Source of the DNA: Stutzerimonas nitrititolerans
GTDB taxonomy: Bacteria; Pseudomonadota; Gammaproteobacteria; Pseudomonadales; Pseudomonadaceae
Direction of reading: 5' to 3'
DNA: 64,000 nt
Assembly: GCF_003696285.1 (NCBI RefSeq)
Contig: NZ_RFFL01000002.1
Span: 186,001 to 250,000 of the forward strand
Notes under the pieces: model-generated
The model's database searches: none
The model's input: only the letters and a program-made list of their open reading frames with translations
What the model was told of the DNA's origin: nothing
Part shown: positions 1-8,150 of the stretch, piece by piece
How positions within the stretch are numbered: position 1 is the stretch's first letter
Layout: each line of letters begins with the position of its first letter
Translations under genes and position numbers: made by a program

Positions 1-380
1 TCGATCGTTTGGATGTTTCCCGCGCAGATCCCTACCTCTGGCTTGTCCTGGATATAAGCCACCTGAGTGGCGATACGCCCCGGCAACATCACATCATCCG
101 AGCCAAGTGGCGCGATCAGATTTCCTTGAGCTCTAGCAATGCAATCATTCAGCGTTCGGGCAAGGCCTTGATTGGGCTGAGTACGAAAATCAAACTCGTA
201 TCTCTCCTGCAAGCGCTGAATTCGCTCGACGCTGTCATCCTTCGAACCATCGTCCACGACCAACAGCTCAATATTTGGATATGTCTGCTGCAGAACGCTC
301 AGAATGCTCTCTTCGATGTAAGGCCCGTGGTTGTACGAGGCGATAATCACCGTTACGAGTGGGAAATCGAGATCACTCAT
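1..380 (-). CDS. Glycosyltransferase family 2, N-terminal part (runs off window start)
   Basis: About 126 N-terminal residues are visible and the gene continues beyond base 1. The GT-A fold signatures are clear: VTVIIASYNHGPYIEESI near residue 9, LLVVDDGSKDDS near residue 40, and APLGSDDVMLPGR near residue 90, which carries the DXD-like metal and nucleotide-sugar site. The ATG at 380-378 overlaps the end of the upstream glycosyltransferase by 8 bp, so the two are probably translationally coupled. It probably transfers a sugar to the LPS core or another surface glycan in the cytoplasm, but donor and acceptor cannot be read from sequence. The segment looks less GC-rich by eye than the housekeeping genes to its right, as is common in variable LPS loci. 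Confidence 0.85.
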   Translation of the reverse strand, partial: MSDLDFPLVTVIIASYNHGPYIEESILSVLQQTYPNIELLVVDDGSKDDSVERIQRLQERYEFDFRTQPNQGLARTLNDCIARAQGNLIAPLGSDDVMLPGRIATQVAYIQDKPEVGICAGNIQTI

Positions 381-1518
381 GGTTCCGCTTTCCATTACTC
401 AGCATTTCTTCGAGCAGATCTCGGTACTGCTTGCGAAAATCCTCAATAGCATGCGCCCGACAAAGATACTCGTATGTTCGCTGCCCCTCTTTTGCGCGCT
501 CCTGGGGTGTCAGCAAAACAATCTCCCGCAACCGCTCCGCCAATAACATCGGCTGGCCAGCAGGATAAGTACGCCCACCACTGTCCTCCAGAATTGGTCG
601 CATGCTGTCGATATCCGAGCCGACAACCGGCAAGCGGGCACTCATCCCCTCAAGCAGTGCCAGAGGCAAGCCTTCACTGACAGAAGACATCACGAAAACA
701 TCATAGGCTCTGACATATTGCAGGGCATCGTCCTTTGCCCCCAGCAAACGTACCCGCCCGCCCAACTGGCGAGCCTGGATTATCGCCTCCATTTCCTGGC
801 GTAAGCGTCCCTCGCCAATAATGGCCAGTAGCGCTTGAGGATAATCATCCTTTATCTCGCTGAACGCCTCCAGCAACTGGACATGCCCTTTGGCCGGAAC
901 CAAGCGTCCGATGGTACCGATCACAAACGCATCCTCGGGTAAGCCCAGCAACTGCCGTGCTTGCGGCTTGGGATGTTGCAAGCGTTCGGCGCGAGAAATA
1001 TCGATAGCGTTGTTGATCTGCCGAACGTTATACGGTTTGAAGCCCGCACCGCTGTTGATCAAGTCATCGCAAACAGCGCGGGAAACTCCCACCATTCGCC
1101 AAGCCTTACTGATCAAGGCGCGACTTTCCCAGCGGCGATAAGGGCGATCATACTCGCCAAGGCCATGCAAGACCCCGACACAGGCTGGTATGCGCAGAAC
1201 GAGATTCAGCAGCATCATCATATTGATAGGCTTGAAACGATGTGCAATGACCGCATCGTAGCCCTGAGCACGACAATGCCTGTACAGCAGCCAAAGTGCT
1301 TTGAGACGCAGCCCCTTGGTCGAAGCGCTGCTCAAGTCGAAATACACCGAGCGTGCCGCCCGGCTTTCAGGCTCGCCAGGTTTTGGTCGGCCACGCAGAA
1401 ATACGGTGGTCACCTCGTAGGTTTGCGTCGGTAACCCTTGAATTACCTGTTCGGCGAGATCCGAAGCATTGACGTTATAGCGATTCTGCAGCTGTAAAAC
1501 TTTGATCTTACGAGTCAT
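373..1518 (-). CDS. Glycosyltransferase family 4 (GT-B fold)
   Basis: A 381-residue protein with a GT-B architecture. The N-terminal domain begins KIKVLQLQNRYNVNASD. The C-terminal domain has IGTIGRLVPAKGHVQLLEAF and the retaining GT4 signature SEGLPLALLEGMSARLPVV, with the paired glutamates. I chose the ATG at 1518 over an in-frame GTG at 1536 because 1518 lies just beyond the stop of the upstream gene (1521), whereas 1536 would overlap it. It belongs to the run carbamoyltransferase, GT2, GT4, GT2 and so probably adds a core or capping sugar. Its place resembles wapH (PA5004) of P. aeruginosa, but an extra GT2 gene intervenes, so I do not assign that name. Confidence 0.88.
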   Translation of the reverse strand: MTRKIKVLQLQNRYNVNASDLAEQVIQGLPTQTYEVTTVFLRGRPKPGEPESRAARSVYFDLSSASTKGLRLKALWLLYRHCRAQGYDAVIAHRFKPINMMMLLNLVLRIPACVGVLHGLGEYDRPYRRWESRALISKAWRMVGVSRAVCDDLINSGAGFKPYNVRQINNAIDISRAERLQHPKPQARQLLGLPEDAFVIGTIGRLVPAKGHVQLLEAFSEIKDDYPQALLAIIGEGRLRQEMEAIIQARQLGGRVRLLGAKDDALQYVRAYDVFVMSSVSEGLPLALLEGMSARLPVVGSDIDSMRPILEDSGGRTYPAGQPMLLAERLREIVLLTPQERAKEGQRTYEYLCRAHAIEDFRKQYRDLLEEMLSNGKRNHE

Positions 1519-1520
1519 TG

Positions 1521-2435
1521 CTAACTGCCCAGCCACAACCGCAGCGCCTTGCGCGCATAGGAAACATTCAACAGTACACGGCGGTCATGCCGTAACGCCG
1601 TACGAAAGTACTCCTTGGCGGCGCCAGCATCACCCGCCAAATAAGCGCTGCGAAACAACGACAGGCATCGCTGCACGGCAAATTCCTTTTTCAATATTTG
1701 AAATTCCTCGTCCAACCGTTGCGGTGAAAAGACCTCATCAACCAATGCCAATCCTCCGGCTTTGGCATGACTGAACTGATGTCGAAGGCTGTCGTCATGT
1801 TTGTGAATCACAGCCAGGGGCTGCGCCAGCACTGTGCACGGATAATTGGCCAGCACCTGACTGAATACCGGGATATCTTCTGCACTACGGAATTGCTCGG
1901 GATAGCCACCGCGCGAAAACACCTCGCAATGCATGGCGCAGGCTCCGTTGGACAACGCGAACCGCTTGTCCAGCAGGTAACCACGCAGCCTGTCCAGGCG
2001 TGATTCCGGCAGAGTGGGAGGGGTATAGGAGCGACACTTGCCATTGCTCAAGATCGCATCGTGACCACCGATGACCATACGCGTCTCGGGGTGCCGCTCG
2101 ATGTGCTGCACCAGCGCTTCCAGCGCCCCGGGAGCCATCTCGTCATCGGCGTCGAGAAAAACCAGATACGTCCCCCTGGCTTCGCGGATGCCTCTATTCC
2201 GCACCGATGCCGACCCACCATTCTCCTTGCGCAGCGCTCGGAACCGCCCAGGCTGACTGGCCAAAAGCGTTTCGATTACCTGCGGCGTGTTATCGCTCGA
2301 ACCATCATCGATCACGATCAGTTCTGCGACGGCTTCATCCAGTTGCGCCAACACAGACTCCACTGCACGTGGCAGAGTCAGCGCATAGTTATAAGTCGGG
2401 ATGACGACGCTGATCAGCGTTTCAGAGGACGTCAT
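1521..2435 (-). CDS. Glycosyltransferase family 2
   Basis: A 304-residue GT-A enzyme. It opens with LISVVIPTYNYALTLPRAVE, followed by ELIVIDDGSSDNT and the acidic metal-binding stretch YLVFLDADDEMAPGALE near residue 90. The C-terminal third is helical and lacks membrane segments, so it is probably a soluble or peripheral cytoplasmic enzyme. The ATG at 2435 lies 14 bp inside the end of the carbamoyltransferase gene, implying one transcript. It probably works on the LPS outer core or an associated glycan. I know of no equivalent at this exact place in P. aeruginosa PAO1, so it may be a lineage-specific insertion in the core locus. Confidence 0.88.
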   Translation of the reverse strand: MTSSETLISVVIPTYNYALTLPRAVESVLAQLDEAVAELIVIDDGSSDNTPQVIETLLASQPGRFRALRKENGGSASVRNRGIREARGTYLVFLDADDEMAPGALEALVQHIERHPETRMVIGGHDAILSNGKCRSYTPPTLPESRLDRLRGYLLDKRFALSNGACAMHCEVFSRGGYPEQFRSAEDIPVFSQVLANYPCTVLAQPLAVIHKHDDSLRHQFSHAKAGGLALVDEVFSPQRLDEEFQILKKEFAVQRCLSLFRSAYLAGDAGAAKEYFRTALRHDRRVLLNVSYARKALRLWLGS

Positions 2436-4176
2436 ACCCGCTCTTCTCTTCCTTCACCACGAGGATATCTTCCATGATCAGATACTGCAGATCCGACCCA
2501 TAGAACATATTCAACGCATCAGTCGGCGAGCAGATCATCGGCTCACCGCGGCGGTTGAGGGAGGTATTGAGCGAGACGCCGTTGCCGGTGAGCTTTTCCA
2601 GCTCCAGCATCAGGTCGTACCAGCGCGGGTTGTATTCGCGCTTGAGCACCTGGGCGCGGGAGGTGCCATCTTCGTGGACGACTTCGCCGACACGCTCCTT
2701 CCAGCCTTCATTGACCTCGAAGGTGAAAGTCATGAAGGGGCTGGGATGGTCGACCTTGAGCATCTGCGACGCGACGGTATCGAGCATCGAGGGGCAGAAG
2801 GGTCTCCAGCGCTCGCGGAACTTGATCTGCTCGTTGATACGGTCGGCCACACCCGGCACGCTGGGGCAGCCAATGATGGAGCGGCCGCCGAGGGCGCGCG
2901 GACCGAATTCCATACGCCCCTGGAACCAGGCGACCGGGTTGCCATCGACCATGATTTTGGCGATGCGCTCGGGGACGTCGTCGATCTTCTGCCACACCGG
3001 CTTGTTGGGGTGGCGGGCGCAGGCAGCAATGACGTCCTCGTTGCTGTAGGACGGGCCGAGGTAGACGTGTTCCATCTTTTCCACCGACACGCCGCGCTGG
3101 TGGGAGACGTAGGCGGCGGCACCCACCGCGGTACCGGCGTCGCCGGAAGCGGGCTGAACGAACAGCTCCTTCACCTCGGGCCGGGCGATGATTTTCTGGT
3201 TGAGCTTGACGTTCAGCGCGCAGCCGCCGGCGAAAGCGATCTTGCCGGTCTGCTTGATGATGTCGCCCAGATAGTAGTCCATCATCTCCAGCGCCAGCTT
3301 CTCGAACAGCGCCTGCATGGCGGCGGCGTAATGGATGTACGGGTCGTCGGCGATATCGCCTTCGCGCTTGGGCCCGAGCCAGTCGATCAGCTTGGGCGAG
3401 AAGTAGTAACCCTTGCCGTTTTCCTTGTAGCGACGGAAACCGATGACGTTGGCGTAGTCGGTGTTGATGGTCAGCTCGCCGTTCTCGAATTTGGCCAGAC
3501 GGGAGAAATCGTATTTGGCCGCGTCGCCATAGGGCGCCATGCCCATGACCTTGAACTCACCGTCGAGCATCTCGAAGCCGAGGTATTCGGTGATCGCACC
3601 GTACAGGCCGCCCAGCGAATCCGGGTCGTAGAATTCCTTGATCTTGTGGATCTTGCCGTTCTCGCCCCAGCCGAAGAAGGTAGTGGCGTATTCGCCCTTG
3701 CCGTCGATACCGAGGATGGCGGTCTTCTCGGTGAAACCGGAGCAATGGTAGGCACTGGAGGCGTGGGCCAGATGATGCTCGACCGGCTGCAGCTTGACCT
3801 TCTTCAGGTCGAAGCCGAGCTGCTGCAGGCACCACTGGATGCGCTTCTTGTAGCGATGGTAGCGACGGTTGCCCATGAGAATGGCATCCAGCGCGCGATC
3901 CGGCGCGTACCAGTAGCGCTTGGCGTAGTGCCAGCGGGCCTTCTCGAAGATGCTGATGGGCGCGAAGGGAATCGCCACCACGTCGACGTCGGACGGCTTG
4001 ATGCCGGCCTGCTCCAGGCAGAACTTGGCCGACTCGTAGGGCATGCGATTCTTGGCATGCTTGTCGCGCACGAAACGCTCTTCTTCGACGGCTGCGATCA
4101 GTTTGCCGTCGATGTACAGAGCGGCGGAAGGATCATGACTGAGGGCGCCGGAAAGGCCGAGAATCGTCAATGCCAC
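2422..4176 (-). CDS. Carbamoyltransferase, NodU/CmcH family (LPS core O-carbamoylation)
   Basis: 584 residues, normal for the NodU/CmcH/TobZ family. The N-terminal Kae1/YrdC-like half starts LTILGLSGALSHDPSAAL and contains HHLAHASSAYHCSGF, a typical metal-binding histidine cluster, and ILGIDGKGEYATT. The C-terminal carbamoyltransferase domain includes EFGPRALGGRSIIG and NTSLNRRGEPMICSP. It transfers a carbamoyl group from carbamoyl phosphate (through carbamoyl-AMP) to a hydroxyl. In P. aeruginosa the syntenic enzyme (PA5005, called WapO in some work) is linked to 7-O-carbamoylation of heptose II. It is the first gene of a second transcription unit: 172 bp separate it from the kinase operon upstream, with a TATAAT on the minus strand there. 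Confidence 0.93.
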   Translation of the reverse strand: MALTILGLSGALSHDPSAALYIDGKLIAAVEEERFVRDKHAKNRMPYESAKFCLEQAGIKPSDVDVVAIPFAPISIFEKARWHYAKRYWYAPDRALDAILMGNRRYHRYKKRIQWCLQQLGFDLKKVKLQPVEHHLAHASSAYHCSGFTEKTAILGIDGKGEYATTFFGWGENGKIHKIKEFYDPDSLGGLYGAITEYLGFEMLDGEFKVMGMAPYGDAAKYDFSRLAKFENGELTINTDYANVIGFRRYKENGKGYYFSPKLIDWLGPKREGDIADDPYIHYAAAMQALFEKLALEMMDYYLGDIIKQTGKIAFAGGCALNVKLNQKIIARPEVKELFVQPASGDAGTAVGAAAYVSHQRGVSVEKMEHVYLGPSYSNEDVIAACARHPNKPVWQKIDDVPERIAKIMVDGNPVAWFQGRMEFGPRALGGRSIIGCPSVPGVADRINEQIKFRERWRPFCPSMLDTVASQMLKVDHPSPFMTFTFEVNEGWKERVGEVVHEDGTSRAQVLKREYNPRWYDLMLELEKLTGNGVSLNTSLNRRGEPMICSPTDALNMFYGSDLQYLIMEDILVVKEEKSGYDVL

Positions 4177-4230
4177 AGGAAGGCCTCTGGAACAGGTAAT
4201 AGCGCAAGGCTATCACGGAATATCGGACAC

Positions 4231-4247
4231 GATCGCGGTACGCGATC
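4231..4247. promoter_or_regulatory. Perfect inverted repeat in the carbamoyltransferase leader
   Basis: GATCGCG-GTA-CGCGATC is a perfect 7-bp inverted repeat with a 3-bp spacer. It lies about 55 bp upstream of the carbamoyltransferase ATG and downstream of the candidate -10. It could be an operator or a small hairpin; no regulator is identified. Confidence 0.4.
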
Positions 4248-4263
4248 ACTGACAAAGAGCGGA

Positions 4264-4269
4264 ATTATA
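4264..4269 (-). promoter_or_regulatory. Candidate -10 box for the carbamoyltransferase-glycosyltransferase unit
   Basis: On the minus strand this reads TATAAT, 88 bp before the carbamoyltransferase start. No good -35 sits at 16-18 bp, so this is only a candidate. It fits the 172-bp gap separating this unit from the kinase operon. Confidence 0.4.
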
Positions 4270-4348
4270 CCGACACGGCTGCCGAGGAAGTACACGACAA
4301 AGCGCGAAACTTCGCGCAGGCTACGAACGGCACACGGGTTCAGAAAGG

Positions 4349-5770
4349 TCAGAGTCGTGGCAGACGCTCTTCAAGCAGGCGATGAAGCGCCGAGTCGGTC
4401 GGCCAGTTTCGCAGGAATCTTGCACGATCCTTGGCGTAGGCACGGGCGAAACTGGCATCGCTACCGTGCTGCTGAACCGCATCGAGGTCGATGAGCGCCC
4501 AGCAGCCCTGCTCCCACAAAAGGTTGGTGCCCTTCATGTCGCCATGGCTGATTCGTTCACGCAGCAATGCGGCAAACAGCTGATCAAGTGCCAACAACTC
4601 GGCTTCAGGCGGTGGACTGGAGAGATATGGCTGGAAACGGGTAGCGATATCCTCACCCGCGCCGTACTCGGTAACGAGATAACTGCGTCGGCGTAGCCCC
4701 AGCCAACGCAACTCCAGCACTGCCAGCGGTCGGGGCGTGGCGATATCGAGAAACATCAGGCGATTGCCTTCGACCCAGCTGTGCCAGGCGCGACTCGGAC
4801 GCCAGCAGCGACGTAGCCAGTGTCCAACGCCCTTGATGTTGTAGCGTTTGATCACCAGTCGCCGGCCACCCTGCTCGATTAGCGCTACTGTCGAACTACC
4901 GCCCAGCTTCAGCGCTCGCCCCGTTTCGACAGCCACATCAGGTGCAACCAGCAGCTCCTGCAGGGCCGACTCTTCCTCGCGGCGCACGACACGCAGCTGG
5001 CTTAAGCGGCGGCTTGCGCTGAACAAGGAACAATCACGCCCAAGCTTGCCGAGGTAGTCTCGCAGCCGCCAGCGTCGCACGCTGGCAATCTCCCGTAGCA
5101 AGGCCTCCAGGGGAAGCGCATGCTCGCCATTGACCAACAGGTAATGCACGAGCAATTCCTCGATATGAGGCTCCAGGCTGGCAGGCAACTGAGCGAAGAA
5201 CACGCCGAGGTTCGCCAGCACCTTGTCACGCTCGAGCGGTTGACCCGGTGTCTGCGCCTGTACGCCACCGCCGTCGATGAGATGCAGTTTTCCCTCATGC
5301 CGCAGCAGATTCTCCAGATGCAGGTCGCTCTGCCAAAGCCCCTTGGCATGCAACTGTGCAATGGCGCCAAGCGCCTCGCCCAGCACGCCCTGCTGCGCAT
5401 CGGACAGCATGGGTTGCCGCGCCACCTCGCGCCACGCCTGCTCCAGACTTTCGGCTCCGGCCAGGTAGTCGAACAACAGCCAACCACCCTGCCCCTCCGC
5501 CAAACCTTCGGCAAGTAGTGCTGGCGTAGTCATGCCCTGTTCCGCAAGCAATCGGGCACCGCGCCGCTCACGCTCGAAATGCCGCTCGGCCTTGCTTCCT
5601 ACCAGCAACTTGGCCAGTACCTCGCGGCCTTGCCAGAGCGCCTTTCCGACATAGCGCTGCCCCGGCAGTACACGCAGCCACTGCTGCACCTTCAGTTCAC
5701 CAGCGGGCAATGCCAGCATCAGCGGTATTACCGGGGAGCGGCCGGCCTGAGCGAGTTCTGTCAGTTTCAT
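4349..5770 (-). CDS. Tandem LPS-kinase-like protein (PA5006-type)
   Basis: 473 residues containing two eukaryotic-kinase-like domains of the InaA/WaaP group. Domain 1 (about 1-220) has K54, the catalytic-loop motif SDLHLENL (D149, N154) and LIDGG (D166). Domain 2 (about 255-473) has the lysine in LVIKRYN (K308), a glutamate at about 334, ISHGDMKGTNLL (D411, N416) and LIDLDAV (D428). Both domains therefore keep the ATP- and metal-binding residues. The ATG overlaps the stop of wapQ by 4 bp, so it is the last gene of the waaF-to-kinase operon. The position matches PA5006 of P. aeruginosa, whose exact substrate I do not know; phosphorylation of a core sugar is the likely role. Confidence 0.85.
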   Translation of the reverse strand: MKLTELAQAGRSPVIPLMLALPAGELKVQQWLRVLPGQRYVGKALWQGREVLAKLLVGSKAERHFERERRGARLLAEQGMTTPALLAEGLAEGQGGWLLFDYLAGAESLEQAWREVARQPMLSDAQQGVLGEALGAIAQLHAKGLWQSDLHLENLLRHEGKLHLIDGGGVQAQTPGQPLERDKVLANLGVFFAQLPASLEPHIEELLVHYLLVNGEHALPLEALLREIASVRRWRLRDYLGKLGRDCSLFSASRRLSQLRVVRREEESALQELLVAPDVAVETGRALKLGGSSTVALIEQGGRRLVIKRYNIKGVGHWLRRCWRPSRAWHSWVEGNRLMFLDIATPRPLAVLELRWLGLRRRSYLVTEYGAGEDIATRFQPYLSSPPPEAELLALDQLFAALLRERISHGDMKGTNLLWEQGCWALIDLDAVQQHGSDASFARAYAKDRARFLRNWPTDSALHRLLEERLPRL

Positions 5771-6522
5771 GCGCGTACTGCCTTGCGCTGTCGGCGCCCG
5801 GCGATTTTATCCAACCAGATATCGACAACCGACTCACCGGCATCTGGCGCGAGATAGCTCTCGATCAATTGCCGCACCTCGCCTTCGCTCCAGATCGCCG
5901 CACGCCGGATCAGCGCCTCGAGGTCGAGAGTTCGATCACGTCGTCCAAGCAGCAGAGGACGGGTCTTCTCCAGATCGATGAGGCACGCCTCGAACCGCTC
6001 GCCGGCCGGACGCAGAAAGATATGCTTGGGATAGAAGCAGCCATGGCGTTGGCCGGCCTGGTGCAGGGTTCGTGCAAGCTCGGCGCAGGCTAGCAGCAGC
6101 GCCTCGCGCGTCGGAGCATCCAGCTCGCGCCAGTCGTCCAGCCAGCCGTGCAGATCCCGCCAGTCATCCAGCGCGCGAGTGAGCAGAATGGCGCGGCGCT
6201 CGCCAGCAATGCGGCGCTCGCCGAAGTATGCCGCCTGCAGAGTGGGAATTCCCAGGCGCTGGTACCGCCGGATATTGCGGAACTCGCAGGCGAACGTCGG
6301 CTCGCCGAACGGGCGGTGCAGGGTATGGGTCAGGTAATTGCTCTGGCGCTTGAGGTAATAGGCCGTCTCGCCCAGTTCCAGGCGGAAAACGCTGCTCCAA
6401 CCACCGCGCGCGTTGTTCGGCGCATCCACCGAATCGAGCTGTAGCGCCCAGAGCGCATCGAAGCTATCCAATCCATGCGCCTGCAGGAGCGCCCTGTCAC
6501 TCGCGGAAAAATGCTCACTCAT
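5767..6522 (-). CDS. wapQ: LPS core kinase WapQ (InaA family)
   Basis: A 251-residue member of the Kdo/WaaP-like kinase family. It has a lysine-bearing strand ETAYYLKRQSNY (about 50-62), a degenerate catalytic loop GCFYPKHIFLRP, where the usual HxD is replaced as in other WapQ/WaaY-type proteins, and the metal-binding CLIDLEKTRP. It is predicted to phosphorylate a heptose of the LPS inner core in the cytoplasm. Both ends overlap neighbours by 4 bp (ATGA junctions), so its translation is coupled to wapP upstream and the tandem kinase downstream. The order waaP-wapP-wapQ is the P. aeruginosa order, which supports the name; the substrate is inferred. Confidence 0.85.
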   Translation of the reverse strand: MSEHFSASDRALLQAHGLDSFDALWALQLDSVDAPNNARGGWSSVFRLELGETAYYLKRQSNYLTHTLHRPFGEPTFACEFRNIRRYQRLGIPTLQAAYFGERRIAGERRAILLTRALDDWRDLHGWLDDWRELDAPTREALLLACAELARTLHQAGQRHGCFYPKHIFLRPAGERFEACLIDLEKTRPLLLGRRDRTLDLEALIRRAAIWSEGEVRQLIESYLAPDAGESVVDIWLDKIAGRRQRKAVRA

Positions 6523-7256
6523 TCGCGTCCCTCGAAATACTTGAGCACCTGATCGATAAAGGCGCGATCACCCGGCACCAAGCGCGTACGCTGCTGGTAC
6601 TGCAGAAAGAAGCGCAGCCGCTGGGTGCGACTCAGGCGGTATTTGGCCACCTTGTCCAGGCACGCCAGGTCCTTGATGATTCTGCGACGCAGAAAGGGCC
6701 CGCGCCAGAAATCACCGGACGGACAATCGATCAGGAAAAGTTCGCCAGTATCGTTGACCAGCAGGTTCCGCCACTTCAGATCGTTGTGGGCAAAGCGGTG
6801 ATCGTGCAGCGTACGTGTCGCCTGAGCCACCTGTCGGCTGATGTGCTCGACCCAGTGGCGGTCAGCCAGTCGCGGATCCGCATGGGTGGCGATCGCGGCC
6901 ATGTCCATGGTTCTGGGCACTTCCAGCGTGATCAGCGCTCCACGCGAAAATGCTCCAGCACGACGCTCCAAGCCCCATGCCACCAGAGGCGCCACGGGTA
7001 TCCCCCAGCGCTCGAAATGTTTGAGATTCTGCCATTCGGCCTTGACCCTGGGACGACCCAAGTAGCGGCGCAATCCCTTTCCTGCAGCCCAGTAGCGTTT
7101 GACGTAATAGCGTAAACCACCGAGTTCGACACGAATCACTTCCGACAGCGGGTCGCGTGCGATCGGCTCACCCTCGAGCGCGAATACCGAGTCCAGATCG
7201 GCAAAGGCCTCGGCCGCTTCTGCGCTCGTTCCCATGACGACCGTCCAGGCGCTCAC
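6519..7256 (-). CDS. wapP: LPS core kinase WapP (InaA family)
   Basis: 245 residues, kinase-like. The ATP-lysine strand is GLRYYVKRYWAAGKG, the catalytic loop is FAHNDLKWRNLLV (D and N present) and the metal site is LFLIDCPSGDF. It starts with a GTG at 7256 that overlaps the waaP TGA in a GTGA junction, so translational coupling is likely. By synteny it is WapP (PA5008), predicted to phosphorylate a heptose in the inner core. Dense inner-core phosphate crosslinked by divalent cations is important for outer-membrane integrity in Pseudomonas. Confidence 0.85.
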   Translation of the reverse strand: MSAWTVVMGTSAEAAEAFADLDSVFALEGEPIARDPLSEVIRVELGGLRYYVKRYWAAGKGLRRYLGRPRVKAEWQNLKHFERWGIPVAPLVAWGLERRAGAFSRGALITLEVPRTMDMAAIATHADPRLADRHWVEHISRQVAQATRTLHDHRFAHNDLKWRNLLVNDTGELFLIDCPSGDFWRGPFLRRRIIKDLACLDKVAKYRLSRTQRLRFFLQYQQRTRLVPGDRAFIDQVLKYFEGRE

Positions 7257-8068
7257 TCTTGTGCTCCCGGGGCGTATCTACGCTCATAACGAATCTGCAA
7301 ACGCTCGGCCTTGCTCTCCAGCCAACTCAACAACGCTGCCTCATCTGCGAGAATCTCCCGCAACGACCGCTGGAAGTACCCGCGCAGGAAACGCAGTTTG
7401 TCGCGGCGGGTCAGGCCGATATTCAACGCAGAGAAATACAGTCCGGCCAGATCCTTGTTGCGCCAGCGGCGTGGCGTGGCGGCACGGGTCTGGGCGCGGT
7501 GCAGGTCGATCAGCGACAGGCGGAAATCGTCGGCGGTCACTGCCTTGTCGGTGTGCAGCAGGAAGTGACAGATGTAGAAGTCCCGATGATTGACCCCGGC
7601 ACGGTGCATGGTGCCAGCCATCTGCGCAACTTCGGCGATGAGGGCGCGTTTGAGTGTCGGCGCGGGTGGCTGCTCGAGCCAGTTGGCCGCGAAGTCTTCC
7701 AGGCTGATGGTCGGCGCCAGCTCTTCGGTGATGATGAACGAGTGCTGCGTCGCTGGGTTGCTGCCGCGCTCACCGTAGGCGACGGCAGTCATGGTCGGCA
7801 CGCCGACCTCGTGCAGGCGCTGGATGGCGCGCCACTCCTGGCCGGCGCCGAGCACAGGAGCCTTGGCGGTGAGCAGATTCTTGGCGATCTCACCCCAGCC
7901 GATGCCGCGGTGAATCTTGACGAAGTAGCCGCGACCGTCGACCTCGGTACGCAGGGTGCGACGGCCTTCCAGCTCGCGGTAGACCTGCCCTTCCAGGTGC
8001 TCGACTTCGACGAAGGCGTCCTTGTCGCGCCAGAGGGTTTTAAAGGGCTCAGCGAGAATCAGGCGCAT
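7253..8068 (-). CDS. waaP: LPS core heptose(I) kinase WaaP (RfaP)
   Basis: 271 residues, close to the family norm. RGYFVKIHRGIGWGEI contains the ATP-site lysine K51. The catalytic loop NHRDFYICHFLLH has D163, at the position of the catalytic aspartate reported for the P. aeruginosa enzyme, followed by SLIDLHRAQ. It adds phosphate to O-4 of heptose I on the nascent core at the cytoplasmic face of the inner membrane and is essential in P. aeruginosa. It is the first of four consecutive kinase genes. An 82-bp gap holding a REP-like palindrome separates it from waaG, so mRNA stability or processing may differ on either side. Confidence 0.95.
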   Translation of the reverse strand: MRLILAEPFKTLWRDKDAFVEVEHLEGQVYRELEGRRTLRTEVDGRGYFVKIHRGIGWGEIAKNLLTAKAPVLGAGQEWRAIQRLHEVGVPTMTAVAYGERGSNPATQHSFIITEELAPTISLEDFAANWLEQPPAPTLKRALIAEVAQMAGTMHRAGVNHRDFYICHFLLHTDKAVTADDFRLSLIDLHRAQTRAATPRRWRNKDLAGLYFSALNIGLTRRDKLRFLRGYFQRSLREILADEAALLSWLESKAERLQIRYERRYAPGAQE

Positions 8069-8079
8069 GCGGCCTCCCT

Positions 8080-8142
8080 GTAGGAGCCCGTTTGCTGGCG
8101 ATGCTCTTGTGCAGTCAGGATCGCCAGCAAGCTGGCTCCTAC
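8080..8142. repeat. REP-like inverted pair between waaG and waaP
   Basis: Two arms, 8080-8102 and 8120-8142, read GTAGGAGCC...GCTGGCGAT and ATCGCCAGC...GGCTCCTAC, separated by 17 bp. They form a long imperfect hairpin. The right arm is nearly identical to 26274-26298, so this is an interspersed family. It sits inside an otherwise tightly packed operon and could act as an mRNA stabiliser or partial terminator. Confidence 0.8.
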
Positions 8143-8150
8143 AAAAGCAT

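Noticed and set aside
2401-4494. Long plus-strand ORF of 697 codons opposite the carbamoyltransferase
   Set aside because: It is a mirror frame of a high-GC gene, rich in Val/Asp/His/Gly without any domain. The minus strand encodes a clear NodU-family protein over the same span.
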